A stretch of 64,000 nucleotides of DNA from Dichetophora obliterata (GCA_963920525.1 OY986435.1:301395908-301459907), one strand, 5' to 3'; counted from the first letter of the stretch, positions 41,611 to 52,830 are shown. Notes: generated by a model not told the origin, from the sequence alone. Program-made: numbers and translations.

Positions 41611-42077
41611 AATAATTTATGTGAAAAAATAATTTATGTGAAAAAATTATCCCAATATCTCTTTCCAATCAAAAGTTATGGCTAAAAATCTATTTTTTCA
41701 TACCAGACTATTAATAAAACTTAGTTTTGTGTTAGAATTCTCTATACAGTTTGAACGTCCCCATTTATATCTAAGAATTCAGTTGTGTGTCTAAAGTAAT
41801 TACGATTATTTTGGATTATATAAAATCTTCTTTATAGTGATCTACTTATTTTTTCTACAATCTACAAATATTAGCTGCGTTCCATTCGCTTCAAAATAAT
41901 CTAGATTATTTTTTTTTTACATGCAAAGCAAAAACAAAAATAATAATCCTATAACAAAAAGGATTATTTTTGCTATCCATATAAAATTGTGATATAGCCT
42001 TTAAAAAATTTGAAACACAGGTGCCGCACCTGTATATTTTTATGAGCTGTCATTTCATTTTTTGTATTATTTGTTTG
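41611..42077. other. AT-rich stretch
   Basis: No gene or TE end recognised. Confidence 0.4.
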
Positions 42078-42402
42078 TTTGATACAATGACTATTAGGTA
42101 GCATTGACAGCGACCTATTTTCTCACGAGCTGCGACAATCGAATGTTAAACAAAAGAAAGCAAAACAAACCGCGTGTGTCACACACATTAGACGCATTCA
42201 GCGGAGCCAACAATTGCACTTAAATTATTTATATAATTGCATAATATTAATAATTAAATTAAATAATTTATAATTTTTCTGACGTTTTGAGTAAAACACA
42301 TTCAGAGAAAAACATCGTTCACTAAGGTATCGCTACCATTTGCTTACACAACAGTTTTGAACGACACACATTCTCATGACACCTAATAGTTATTGTATCA
42401 TG
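42078..42402. mobile_element. 325-bp CATG-type hAT MITE
   Basis: Right end (inverted) CATGATACAATAACTATTAG, left end TTTGATACAATGACTATTAG, both running into GGT. Flanks TTTGTTTG and ATTGCTTG (6 of 8). Interior words GACCTATTTTCTCACGAGCT, GTGTGTCACACACATT and CGCATTCAGCGGAG link it to the fragment at 18775-18909, and GGTATCGCTACCAT links it to the element at 24802. Confidence 0.72.
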
Positions 42403-42539
42403 ATTGCTTGTTTGAATTTAATTTTGACTGCAGCGGTTGTGCCCTCTACGAGTCGTTTTTCTTGCCGTTCCTTTGAGAAAATTTTTTATCGCGATTATAT
42501 TAAGGTGAAAGGAACGCAGCTATTTTGGTCGACTATTAA

Positions 42540-42655
42540 TTTCACAATTTGGGCGATTGTAGTTTGGGTGATTATTCGCACAGCCATATAAGTCTGTGCG
42601 CATATTCGCCCACGCATTAGACGCATTGTTCATAATGAACAAACGCCCAAATTTC
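42540..42655 (+). repeat. GGGCGATT family, isolated fragment
   Basis: TTTGGGCGATTGTAGTTTGG, GTGATTATTCGCACAGCC, ATAAGTCTGTGCGCATATTC, GCCCACGC, then TTCATAATGAACAAACGCCC. Same hairpin (GCACAG..CTGTGC) as at 22664 and 22773, nearly 20 kb away. Confidence 0.8.
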
Positions 42656-42689
42656 TTTGGAAGGTGGAATTTCTGTATGGAAGGTGTCA

Positions 42690-43252
42690 CTTACCATTTT
42701 ACAACGCCCATAAGATCAGTGAAACGGCACGTGTAACTTGTGGTCGAATACCGAATTCCGAGGCTGTACGACCTATACTTCCAAAGCTATTCGATATCGC
42801 AAATTAAGGAGGTGCAACACACCCTTGTTTAACGCCCATAAAATTTGATCAGTAAAACGGCATGTGTAAATTGTGATCGAATACTGAATTCCTAGGCTCT
42901 GCGGCCTATAAATCCAAAGCTATTCGATATCGCAAATCGCACATTTGGGTTGTAAGGGAGGTGCCACGCCCTCTGAATGGCGTGTGTAAATTGTGGTAGA
43001 ATACCGAATTCCATGGCTGTGCGAACTATAACTCAAAAGCTATTCGATATCGCAAATTATGGGAGGTTGCCATGCCTCGTACTACGCCCATAAAATGTTA
43101 TCAGTAAAACGACATGTGTAAATTGTGCTCGAATACCGAATTCCGAGGCTGTGCGGTCTGTAACTCCAAAACTATTCGATATCTTAAATTTGGGTTGTAT
43201 TGAAGGTGCCACGCCCCATTCCCAACGCCCATAAAATGTAATCAGTAAAAGG
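42690..43252 (+). repeat. ~130-bp tandem array, about 4.3 units
   Basis: Units carry ACGCCCATAAAATGTAATCA, GTAAAACGGCATGTGTAAAT, TGTGGTCGAATACCGAATTC, CGAGGCTGTGCGGCCTATAA, AGCTATTCGATATCGCAAAT and GGTGCCACGCCCC. Unit starts near 42703, 42832, ~42970 (partial), 43083 and 43226. Ends directly before the LINE at 43255. No protein frame is maintained. Confidence 0.88.
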
Positions 43253-43279
43253 TCAACTATAACAAATCTTAGTGTATTC

Positions 43280-45180
43280 ACAAATTACTGCATCACCACA
43301 ATTGAAAAGCGCTACCAGCTGGATATCATTTATTCCGATACATCCAAAGCCTTTGATAAACTATCACACGATATTTTACTGCTCAAGCTTGCCAAGATTG
43401 GCTTCCATTCTACATTTCTTTCTTGGTTGGGATCTTACCTTTCAAATAGAGTTTCGTATGTAGTCATAGAAAATGTAAAATCACTTTTTTTTTAGCAACT
43501 TCAGGGGTTCCTCAGGGCAGCATTCTTGGACCATTACTCTTTGTCATTTTTATAAATGATGTTTCCAAATGTTTTAATAATGGCCAATTTTTACTGTATG
43601 CCTTAAAAGTTGTCCATAAGGTTAAAAATCAATCGGATGCTTATCGTCTTCAGGCTGATCTCGTAAACGTTTTTTTTTTTTTGGTTTAATCTAAACCAAC
43701 TGTCATTAAAGTGCTTTGTTGTTTCTTATTATAAGATAAATTCTCTCAAACCATTTGATTATACCTTAGATAACACTAAGCTTGTGAGGTTATTCGAAAT
43801 TCGTGATCTAGGCATTATTTTTGATTCAGGCCTTAGTTTTAGCTGTCATTTATTTCATATTATCACCAAAGCATATTACCTTTTAGCGTTTGTTAGGCGC
43901 AATAATACCGCCCAGCAAACCAAAGTTTCCGAATTCGTAACGAATTCCTTACGAATTTTTCGAAATTATTCCGAGTTCGGCATCCGAATTCGTTCCGATT
44001 TCGTAACGAAAATCGTATGGAGGGGTTGACACGAATTCGTAACGAATTGTCGTAACGAATTCGGAAGGAATTTTAGTAATGAATTCTTAACAAATTCGTA
44101 AAGAATTGACGCAGCGATTTCGTAACAAATTCGTAAACAATTGAATTATCGTTTTCGTAACGAGTTCGTTACAAATTCATAACAATTTCTTAACGAATTT
44201 TAGCACCGAATTTGTAACGAAATGAAGCATCAAATTTGCAACGATTTATGATTTTTGTGCTGTATGTCATACAAAATTAAATAACAATTTCGAATCAAAG
44301 TTTAGTTAGGGCTTATGATGCCCCAGACTATATGTTTCGTACAAATAACATGCCAAAAATTACAGATTCTTTGCAACTACTATTGTGGAACATATGTAAA
44401 TGTGAATTTGACATGTAGTTTGCATTTGCATCTGTAAAAATTAGAATTAGAACCGTCTCCAATATCATCTGTTTTAAAGAAAAAGTTGTTTAAAACTAAA
44501 TTATTTTACAAATGGAAAATTATTTAAAATGCCGCTGGGATCATGGCCTACCAAATTTTTTTAAACTCGAAATATTTCAAACACCTCACAATTTTAATTT
44601 GAAAATTTGATTTCGGAATTCTTTCGAATTATTCGGAAATGTTCCGAAATTACTGTTGCGAAATAGTTACGAATTCGTTAATAATTCTCAAAATAGTTAC
44701 GAAATAATCGGAATTAAGACAAATTCGGAAACTTTGGTTTGCTGGGCGGTTTCTCTGACCCATACACATTAAAAAATTTATATTGGTCCCTCGTAAGATC
44801 TAGCCTTGAGTACGCTTCATTTATTTTAAGCCCATTTTATTCAGTGCATATTACTCGATTGAAGCAAGTTCAGAAAAGATTTTTGAAATTTGCTTTACGT
44901 TCAATTAGTTTGTCGGGTCTTCTTCCTTCCTATAGAACGAGTTGCCTGCTTATTGGTCTGTCTTCTCTTGAAGCTAGAACGTTATTGCACAGTATTATGA
45001 TCATTTACGATTTGATCAACGGAAACATCATCTGTGAGAAGTAACTTGAGTTATTATCGTGTAATATTCCACAAAGAATCCATAGAACCAATTATGCCAT
45101 TAATGAGCCAATTAATAGAGTACATATAGCTATAAACAGAATGTATAATAATAACTTAATTGATTTTTTCATGCCTTTAA
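43280..45180 (+). pseudogene. Jockey-like reverse transcriptase remnant
   Basis: Conserved Asp retained in DIIYSDTSKAFDKLSH. At the catalytic box the expected 'YADD' reads LLYALKVVHKV, as if the two Asp codons were deleted (about 43595). A frameshift lies in the T run near 43488 and another near 43672. Otherwise the order of RT and thumb blocks is complete to about 45180. Inactive. It complements the N-terminal RT fragment at 3380-4290, which may come from a related element. Confidence 0.85.
43911..44746. mobile_element. 836-bp MITE with CCCAGCAAACC ends and CG duplication
   Basis: Ends CCCAGCAAACCAAAGTTTCC and, inverted, CCCAGCAAACCAAAGTTTCC, perfect over at least 20 bp, then GAATT. CG lies on both sides (43909-43910, 44747-44748). 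Removing the element and one CG leaves AAT AAT ACC GGT TTC, which restores the LINE frame (NNTGFSDPY). The interior is packed with variants of TTCGTAACGAATT. No transposase frame. Confidence 0.9.
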
Positions 45181-45349
45181 AACTACTATTACTCTATTGT
45201 TAAACAGTTTATAATTTTGTTCTTATTTTATATCCTGATATAAAATATATAAAAGACATAACAATCTGTAAGGATAATTTATCCATAGACGGAAATAAAT
45301 AAATAAATGAATACTCCCAATAAATAAATATCTTTTTTCCTAAAATATT

Positions 45350-45505
45350 AAATGACACTTTTTGATTTGATTGCTCATTTACATTATTGGCCTTGAAAAA
45401 ATTATGTAAAATAAAAAAGAATAAAAGAATAATGTTAACAGATTTTATATCGAATTTTATTCGGAATTGAAGAAAGGCGTAAGGAACTTTGTTTCTGACG
45501 GGGGT
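45350..45505 (+). repeat. Dispersed repeat D2, copy 2
   Basis: TTTTTGATTTGATTGCTCAT, TTACATTATTGGCC, TTCGGAATTGAAGAAAGGCG and TAAGGAACTTTGTTT parallel 19650-19800. It begins about 40 bp after the LINE tail. Confidence 0.65.
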
Positions 45506-47075
45506 CACTCGACAACACCCCATATTTTTATTTTTTTTTTAATTTAAAAATTCCAAGAAGATAGATCACTTCTACGAATTGTTGCGGCTAATTTGAATTC
45601 TTGAACCATAGTGCATTGTTGAAGTATCTAGTAGCTATCTGCTTTCAGAGAACTTACTGTAATATTCTTGTGCGTTCACAATTCGCCACTTTTCGTTTTT
45701 AATGTATTAAAACTCGTCATTTTCCCCTCAACCACTCTTCAATACAAATCATAAGCTAAAAGTTCTACAAACTTTGCTATCAAATATTGCCAACAATCAG
45801 CCAAATGCGCTCTATCAGCAAAGAAAATAGAACACGTTCACAACCGAATTGCTGGTATCAAGTTTTCGTGTTTCTGTTCCGCCGCAAATTCGTCAGCGTA
45901 GAGAGTAACAAGAGACAGGTTTAAATTTTTCGTTTTTGGCGGGGCACAATAGGGTCTTTCAACGATCTTACACTCGTGTTGTGTATTAAGGCAAATAGTA
46001 GTCTCTTGTGTATGATATATAATCTCCACATGCGAGTGAGTATTGACGACACCAACGATTACGAAGTAGATGCGGTAAACATTAACAGAGAGTAACCGCA
46101 ACTCAATCACTGGCTGCTAGTCTACACAAGACGCTATCACCATGCTAACGACTAACTAAACTTTAGTAAACGAGACAAAGGAACAGCTGCTATTGACTAA
46201 CTCGAGACAACTTCAGTCCGTTGTTAGCAACCGTAGGTCGGAGTTAGTAGTTGTTGAGTGCGCGTGGCATATAAATAACGATGCAATTTTCTGTTGCTGG
46301 CTAGCAGATCTTATTACAAAAAAAAAAAAATAAAACCAAGAAACGAGCAATTAATATTCGTATACTAGACAAGACCCTTGCGCCCAGTTTGGTCTCGTAG
46401 TTGTATCAGACGCAGAACGTAAAAATCGTATTAATCTTTACAAATATTGCAAAATTGTTAATGTTGATGACCGCTTAATTGGTAACATGTGTAGTTTTTA
46501 GAAGGTTAAATCTTTGCTTTTTTGCTACAGAAGAGGAAAAAGAAAATAGTTTTCGTGAAAATAATTGTAAAGTTATCGCAAATTGCGGAAGATTTGAATA
46601 AACAACGCGTGTTGATTTAACAAAATCAAAAAGACAAAGACGCTCTCGACTGCAGTGAAGTGGATGATGATAATGTTGATGACAACGCTCTAGATTGTCA
46701 AAACGTAGAATACAGAGTTTGGCTACTCGGCCCATTTAAATAACTGTTAATATACTCTTACGTGTGTGGGAATGTTTGTGGGAGTATTACTATTCTTCAA
46801 AATTTAGTGCATGTTCTTTTGCTTTATTGTCCAGTCACTTTTGATATTATTGCCAAGCAGATTACTACTAAATAGCACTACTGTTAAAGTGCCAATAAAC
46901 TATTGTGATTAAATAAATAAATAATTTTATTTGAAAGCCAAGGCGAACGTATAAAATGGATTACTTTGTAAAGGCTTACAAAGATTGGAAACTCCATTCT
47001 CAGGTGTGTTTGAAAAAAAATCCCATTATTATATTGTTAGTATGTATTTACCGTATTACCATAAATAACTGCATA
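45506..47075. other. Unassigned 1.6 kb with promoter-like sequence
   Basis: No gene recognised. A TATAAATA at about 46271-46278 followed by an A-rich AATAAAAC region (46330) could belong to an old LTR or host promoter, but I find no matching second copy or coding region. Open frames at 45838-46110 and 46475-46735 (minus) have no recognisable domains. Confidence 0.35.
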
Positions 47076-47076
47076 C

Positions 47077-47093
47077 ATATATATATATATATG
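47077..47093. repeat. (AT)n microsatellite
   Basis: Uninterrupted TATATATATATATATAT run. Confidence 0.9.
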
Positions 47094-47224
47094 TAGACAT
47101 TAAGATTTCGTGTGAATTTTGTATTTCATTGGAAAGAAAAACCTGTCTTGCAGCAACAATACCATGGCCAAAAACCATCGATGACTCAATGTAACAAAGA
47201 AACATATGCATGCATCATAGAAAT

Positions 47225-47242
47225 ACACACACACACACACAC
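47225..47242. repeat. (AC)n microsatellite
   Basis: Nine consecutive AC dinucleotides. Confidence 0.9.
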
Positions 47243-47299
47243 ATATTCCTAATTCAGTATGCATGTATGTTTGTGTAATCTTGTAAACGTGTATGCAAT

Positions 47300-48204
47300 C
47301 CAGCACAATTTATTGCTATTTTGTTTTTATTTTAAACTTGCGCGGGATCCACTTTTACATGCACTTTAGAATCAGCTGAAATTAGCACAAAATTCAATTC
47401 ACTGATTGACTAACCTTCCGTGTTTAACCGGGTTTTTTTTCCCAATGGGTTATATTTGTTTTATTCGTTCCCACCAAGTAAAACTTGTCTTTACAGGTTA
47501 GTTAGTTACTCTGTAAAATACGTTTATTTACTATATTATATTTGTTTTTGTTTGTTTCTGTTTTTGCATGTTCCTGATTAAAGCTGCAGGTATCTATCAC
47601 CTGTGCAATCAGTTTTTTTAAAATTATTACTTATTTTAATTTATTTGAATCATTGAAAACCTTTACGTGTTCATTATAACGTTGCTGTAAACGGTCAATA
47701 GACTCGATAGAGTGAACTAAGGTAAATCCCATTAGTTAAACTGTTTACTGTCCTATGCCCTTGAGTTGTACACAGAGCTGTGAAAAAATGTAACTTACTC
47801 AATATGATTTAATTAAGTGAAGTCAAGAACGTTGAATTGACTTTGAAAAATGTATTAAATGATAACAAAGAAGAAACTTAAATAAAGAAAATGTCCAATT
47901 ACAAAACAAAAAACCAGAGATATTTTGGGAAAATATTTAGAAATTTTTTATATGTCTACAAAATTTTAGACCAAACTAAAATTATTTCTATTAGTTAAAC
48001 TGTACAACTGTTTAAAACCCGTGAGGTTTAACGACTTTATTTAGTGTTTTGGAGGGTGCTAAAACCAGTTTATTAGGGTCATGTAAGATTTCGTACTACT
48101 TCGTGCAGTGGTACGATTTTTCGAGGTTAGGATGTCAAGAGATTATTTTTTTCTTGGAATTCCAACATTATAAAACTGATACTTAAAACTTCATACTGTT
48201 CCCT
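47300..48204. other. AT-rich stretch
   Basis: No gene or repeat recognised. An AATCCCATTAGTTAAACTG / TTTCTATTAGTTAAACTG partial duplication lies at about 47725 and 47983. Confidence 0.4.
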
Positions 48205-49110
48205 GCAAACATTTGGAAGACGATTGGATGAGGAGTTGATTTGGCGAAGCACTTGCGATTCGCCCAAGGGTTCTTTGGAAGATGGATCGCTTTTTGATCT
48301 CCCAAGCGATGAATGCGCAATATAAGAAAATTCTTCAAAATCTTCCTTCGCTCATTTCGGCGATCGTTGGAAAGATGGCTTTTTAAAAATTTAAAAAATC
48401 GATCGTTGGAATATGCAGCAGGTTATTCTATATATTTCTCCCCTAAAAATAATCATCAGCAAATTTTAATAAATAATTTTTTGTATTGAATTGCCGTATG
48501 GAAACTAAAAATATATCAGCATGATATTCGGTGGTCGATTTTTCTGTTGATCGATTTGACAAGGAATGTCGCCTATAAAACAACGTGTAAAGTTCAACAA
48601 AGACGCTTCGCAACAAGTCACTGAGGAACCCTAAAAGTGATTCGTTTTCCACACAGCGAATCGCTTGCGAACCCTTAAGGCGATTCGCTCGTGAATCTTC
48701 CCGGCAAATTGCTTTTATGGCCTCAGCTGCTTACATTTGGAGACACCTGGATGACTCGATTCGTTGGCGATTCTGAGAAGAGAAGTTGATTTGGTGAAGC
48801 ACTTGCGATTCGCCCAAGGGTTCTTTGGAAGATGGATCGCTTTTTTGTCTCCCAAGCGATGAATGCGCAATATAAGAAAATTCTTAAAAATCTTCCTTCG
48901 CTCATTTCGGCGATCGTTGGAAGATGGATCACTTTTCGATCGCCCAAGCAATGAATGCGCGATTCAAGAAAAATGTTCAAAATCTTCCTTCGCTCATTTC
49001 GGCGATCGTTGGAAGATGGATTTTTAAAAATCTATCGTTGGAATATGAAGTAGGCTATTCTATATACTTCTCCCCTAAAAATAATCATCAAAAAATTTTA
49101 ATTGCAACTC
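48205..49110 (+). repeat. Complex direct repeat with an inner ~110-bp tandem duplication
   Basis: Block A (about 48215-48470) and block B (about 48770-49100) share GAAGCACTTGCGATTCGCCC, AAGGGTTCTTTGGAAGATGG, TCCCAAGCGATGAATGCGCA, CTTCCTTCGCTCATTTCGGC and TATTTCTCCCCTAAAAATAA. In B the segment GGAAGATGGATC..GGCGATCGTT is repeated in tandem (48828-48918 and 48919-49014). The middle contains GCGAATCGCTTGCGA and AAGGCGATTCGCTCG palindromic text. No known family recognised. Confidence 0.75.
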
Positions 49111-49138
49111 TGGTAAGAAAAAATTTGACATGTTCTTA

Positions 49139-49456
49139 GGGGCTTTCCATATTGGACGACATGTTGTACGATAAGTTAGATGGAAAACTAATATGACTAT
49201 TTGATTGAGCGTTTGAACGATCCAACTTTTAAAGCAACATCATTAATTGCAAGCTCTCAAGCAGAACACATCCGGCTAATAGCTAAGCAACTTTTAGATG
49301 CCCTAACAATTGAGCAGTAATTTTACATAGTTGTACAATATTGTACAATCGGCAGAAAAAACCAAAAATTTCGACTATCGTTTTAGCTTGCGCATGGTAC
49401 TACATGTTGTACAATCTGCCATGTTGGTCCAATGTTTTGTACCATGCGAAAGCCCC
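49139..49456. mobile_element. 318-bp MITE with GGGGCTTTC ends, TA flanks
   Basis: Ends GGGGCTTTC / GAAAGCCCC, TA on both sides (49137-49138, 49457-49458). Sequence inside the arms, TTGGACGACATGTTGTAC on the left and CATGGTACTACATGTTGTAC with a GTTGGTCCAAT block on the right, shares CTACATGTTGT with the MITEs at 1484 and 12568. It sits against the 5' edge of the hAT gene remnant. Confidence 0.75.
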
Positions 49457-49616
49457 TACTGTGAATTAGCTGATTAAAATCCACCTCGACGCTTTGAAGA
49501 AACATCAAATTCGGTTCCTTCAGTACAGTTGCCATTATATGATCGGCTACGAAAAGATTATTTCGAAATTTTAGATTTTCTCTCAAATGAGATAACGGCT
49601 AGATTCGATCAAACAG

Positions 49617-49758
49617 GTTGATATTTTACTTTTTTTTATTTTTGCAAGTTTACACCAGCTTCACTCAACCGACTCACTTTGATTTAACATTCGGTGAGTC
49701 GGTTGAGTGAAGCTAGTGTAAACTGGCACTTTGTAAATCTTATTGTACATTTAAACAG
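49617..49758 (+). other. Putative intron of the hAT transposase gene
   Basis: GTTGAT..TTTAAACAG; splicing joins FDQT to DLDTLES in phase, whereas reading through stops at once (CAA ACA GGT TGA). It contains a palindromic element (49644-49729). Confidence 0.7.
49644..49729. mobile_element. 86-bp palindrome, GTGAGTCGG family
   Basis: AGTTTACACCAGCTTCACTC then AACCGACTCAC is mirrored by GTGAGTCGGTTGAGTGAAGC and TAGTGTAAACT. Related to the 25089-25544 element. It lies wholly inside the putative intron. Confidence 0.8.
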
Positions 49759-50224
49759 ATCTTGACACTCTGGAATCGTTGGGAAATATTGTAATCGAAG
49801 CCTTCAACGGAAAAGTGCCTTCTGAACAAAATCTAAAAACAAAACTTGATCTTTATGCAGATGACTTTTTTGCAGATGAAATTGCTGAAGCAATTGCCTG
49901 GCCAAACACCTTGAAATTGTAGTGACATTGTATTCCAATTTGCGAAAAATTTGGTTACTGTAAAAAAACTATTAAATGAAGTTGAAAAACTTATTGCTTT
50001 GCTTTTGACTGTGCCTGCATCAGCAGCTTCATCTGAGCGTTCTTTTAGTGCACTAAGACGACTTAAAACGTATCTTCGAGCAACTATGAAACAGAAACGA
50101 CTCACTCATGCGGCACTTATACATACACATTCACAAAGATAAAACCGAAGAATTGAATTCAATGGAGGTGGTGAAAGAGTTTGTTTCTCGCAAGGACAGA
50201 AAGAAACATTTGGGAATAATTTAA

Positions 50225-52830
50225 ATTGATATAACTTTTTGTACCTTATTGCATTTAAACCATGTAAAGATATACCTAGTCTTGCTTTATAAAAGCAACT
50301 ATTATTTCTTATATTTTCATATTACCATATGAAAGATCCTTTAAAGAATGATCTCTAATATCGAAATTGGAAGAACTTTTAAAAATAATGAAATTTTAAT
50401 ATTTTTTATATATTTTTATATTTTTTTTATTTTAAGCTAAAATAAAAAATTTGTTTATTCACATTCATGTTTCTTTTAAGAAATTTTGGTGAACTTTTTT
50501 TTGCACCACCATTTGTACTTCCCCCCCATTTGTACTGCCCCCCCAGATGAAATTAGCTTCCGACGCGCTTGTTTATATGTATGTACCTTTTTTTAATAGT
50601 GCATTACTAATACAAGGAAATGCTGATTTTTATTATAGAAAGCCTTAACCTTCCTCCCCCAGTTCTTTAAATCGGTTTTATCGATGCCTAATTTAATATG
50701 GAGTGGAGGCAGTAAAATTTTTGTTTTTCTCACCATAGCGTTGGCGATTATTATGGCATGTTGTCGTTTTCTTCACGAAAATAATACTAAATGTTTACCG
50801 TTTTTCAAAACGCAAACGAAAATAAAAACAAAAAGTTTAATTTTCTGCATAGTTTTTATAATTCTAAAAAAATTTAATTTATTTTTTTGACAATTGTTGT
50901 ACAGTGATAGTCTTAAAGTTTATATACTGCTTTTCTTACTGGCCAAGTGCAACATGCTTCATAGGATCATTATAAATAATTTTATTTCAAAATTGGCTAA
51001 GTCTCTTTTTATAAGTTCAAAACGCTCCAAGCCTTAGCATTTTAGTTTTAAAAAAATAGTTGAATTCAACTCGTTTCGTTTTAAAAGTGGCTAAACTACT
51101 ATAAGGAGTTTCGTAACTGGCTAAGTTAAGTAATTGTTTTATAATAAATCTGTTGCTTACCACAGAATTTGGTTACATTTTTTTGTACTTTTGTGCAGCC
51201 TAACATTAAAAAAAAAACAGTATAGCTTGTATACAGTACAGAAATGAAAATTCTTAACACACCTATGCTGTATCCGCCACCTTTCTGGGGGTTCCTATAC
51301 AACACACAAAAAATAGAAAATAAATTACAAAATTTTAGTCTGGCAACAAGGCGTGGCAACATTAGAAAAACGCATGAAAACCGCGGTTACCTCCCATTCA
51401 AAATTTAACAAAAATTAATACAATGGTTCAAAACTTTGCAAATTTATTTTAATCTTAACAATGCACTCGATTGTTTCAAATTTACAATAAAAACATTACA
51501 ATTTCGCCCACCTCCAATACAAAGTGATGTCATCATAACAGTAAACTTGATATTGTTTACATAAGCTTTAATATATAAAAAGAATTCTGAGTTTCACATG
51601 TAAAATATTTGGATTAAAATCACGCCCTATACAAATGACGTCACCAAAATAGTGCTACATTCAAGAGTTCGAATAAACTAAAATACAGTCGTGAGGGTAT
51701 TTTAACTTCGTTCGAACTTCCGTGTGCACGTGTAGTTCGAAACACGTGCTAAAGTGTGAGCTCTAATAAGAAATGATATTTTTGTATTTAATGTTTAAAA
51801 AAATTCGAGATTTTTTAAATTCTAATCTCTTCTGATCGTAGCACAAGCAAATATAGATACATGTCAACTAGTTTTTATCAAGAAATGAACTTTTTACTAT
51901 ACATTATGACATATATATTTTCAAATATTTACATTTTGATTTCGCTCTGTTTTTATTATATATACATAAAATACTCGTAAATGCTTCAAGGTTCAATCAA
52001 CAAAAACAATAACTAGCAAATCTTATCTTTTTTTTCGTATTGTTTTACTGCGGAAAATATGTTATGAATAATTATTTTAAGAGAAACAAATAAGAGTCTG
52101 TATATGCAACAAAAAATATATTATTTAAATAATATTCTTTTGGTTTTTAAAGATTATTTTAACGAATGCTTTCTTTCTTTCTTCCTTCTTTGTGTCCTCT
52201 GAGAATAATCGATTATTTATTTATTCAACCTAAGCTTCAACCTAACTGAATTTGAGTTAAGCTTTCAGTTTAGTTTCCGTTTTTCAGTTTAAACTTAAAA
52301 TTATCGCAATTAAAGGTTATTTAAAGGGGCTACACCTTTAAGCGTCAAAGAATTATTAATTTTATTTTGTATCCGTCATAAAAATTCTCTGATTAAGGGT
52401 AAACAATGGAAAAATTTTCAAGAAAAATAAATTTTTCTCAAATAAAAAACAAAAATAAGCACAAATTTTAAATGTATTTTATTTGCTTTTTAATATGGTT
52501 TTCATTACATTTGTCATTAAATGAAAACGTCAAACTTTTTAATATAGTGATGAATCGTTTTGCAAATGAGTTATTAGAAGTACTAAAATGTTTATGTGTT
52601 GGAGCATTATAGCTCAAAAATCGCCAAATCTATTTCTATACTATTATATAAAATTTAAGTGCAAATTTTCGTTTACCACCAAGTATGGGAAGTAATCATT
52701 ACTAAACTAATTATATAATGATTACTTGATAATGGGAGGTAGTTCCCTGATGGATTACAACACACACAAATAAGGCATTATTTTAACATGGGGTTGTCAT
52801 ACGCGGTAATTTGTGGTGCTTACATCCAGC
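50225..52830. other. 2.6 kb without a recognised feature
   Basis: AT-rich; runs of C at 50521-50544 (CCCCCCCATTTGTACTGCCCCCCC pattern) and a CTTT-rich tract at about 52169-52190. A short D3-like TATACTATTATATAAAATTT piece occurs at 52635. No conserved coding sequence seen. Confidence 0.4.

Larger units (their letters stand above)
43255..45312 (+). mobile_element. Jockey-like LINE, 5'-truncated, split by a MITE
   Basis: Plus-strand RT begins mid-domain (TIEKRYQLDIIYSDTSKAFD, KLSHDILLLKLAKIGF) and passes SGVPQGSILGPLLFVIFIND and the catalytic region. After the 836-bp MITE at 43911-44746 it continues NNT|GFSDPYTLKNLYWSLVRS, LEYASFILSPF and KQVQKRFLKFALR. A TAAATAAATAAATGAA run at 45294-45311 is the likely 3' tail. 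No RNase H domain follows, consistent with the Jockey clade. Confidence 0.85.
49466..50224 (+). pseudogene. hAT transposase 3' part, ZMYM1-like, with one intron
   Basis: Encodes the C-terminal half of a hAT-superfamily transposase of the type annotated in insects as ZMYM1-like or 52-kDa-repressor-like. First exon to 49616: PPRRFEETSNSVPSVQLPLY, DRLRKDYFEILDFLSNEI. Putative intron 49617-49758. Second exon: DLDTLESLGNIVIEAFNGKV, LDLYADDFFADEIAEAI, then the hAT dimerisation block LLLTVPASAASSERSFSALR with RLKTYLRATMKQKRL, ending in KEFVSRKDRKKHLGII and TAA at 50224. Stops and at least two frameshifts (about 49920 and 50140) show decay. The N-terminal BED finger and catalytic Asp regions are absent. 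Confidence 0.88.

Noticed and set aside
46100..46400. An LTR with TATAAATA promoter and polyadenylation signal
   Set aside because: No second copy, no TG..CA ends with TSD and no adjacent retroelement coding sequence could be found.
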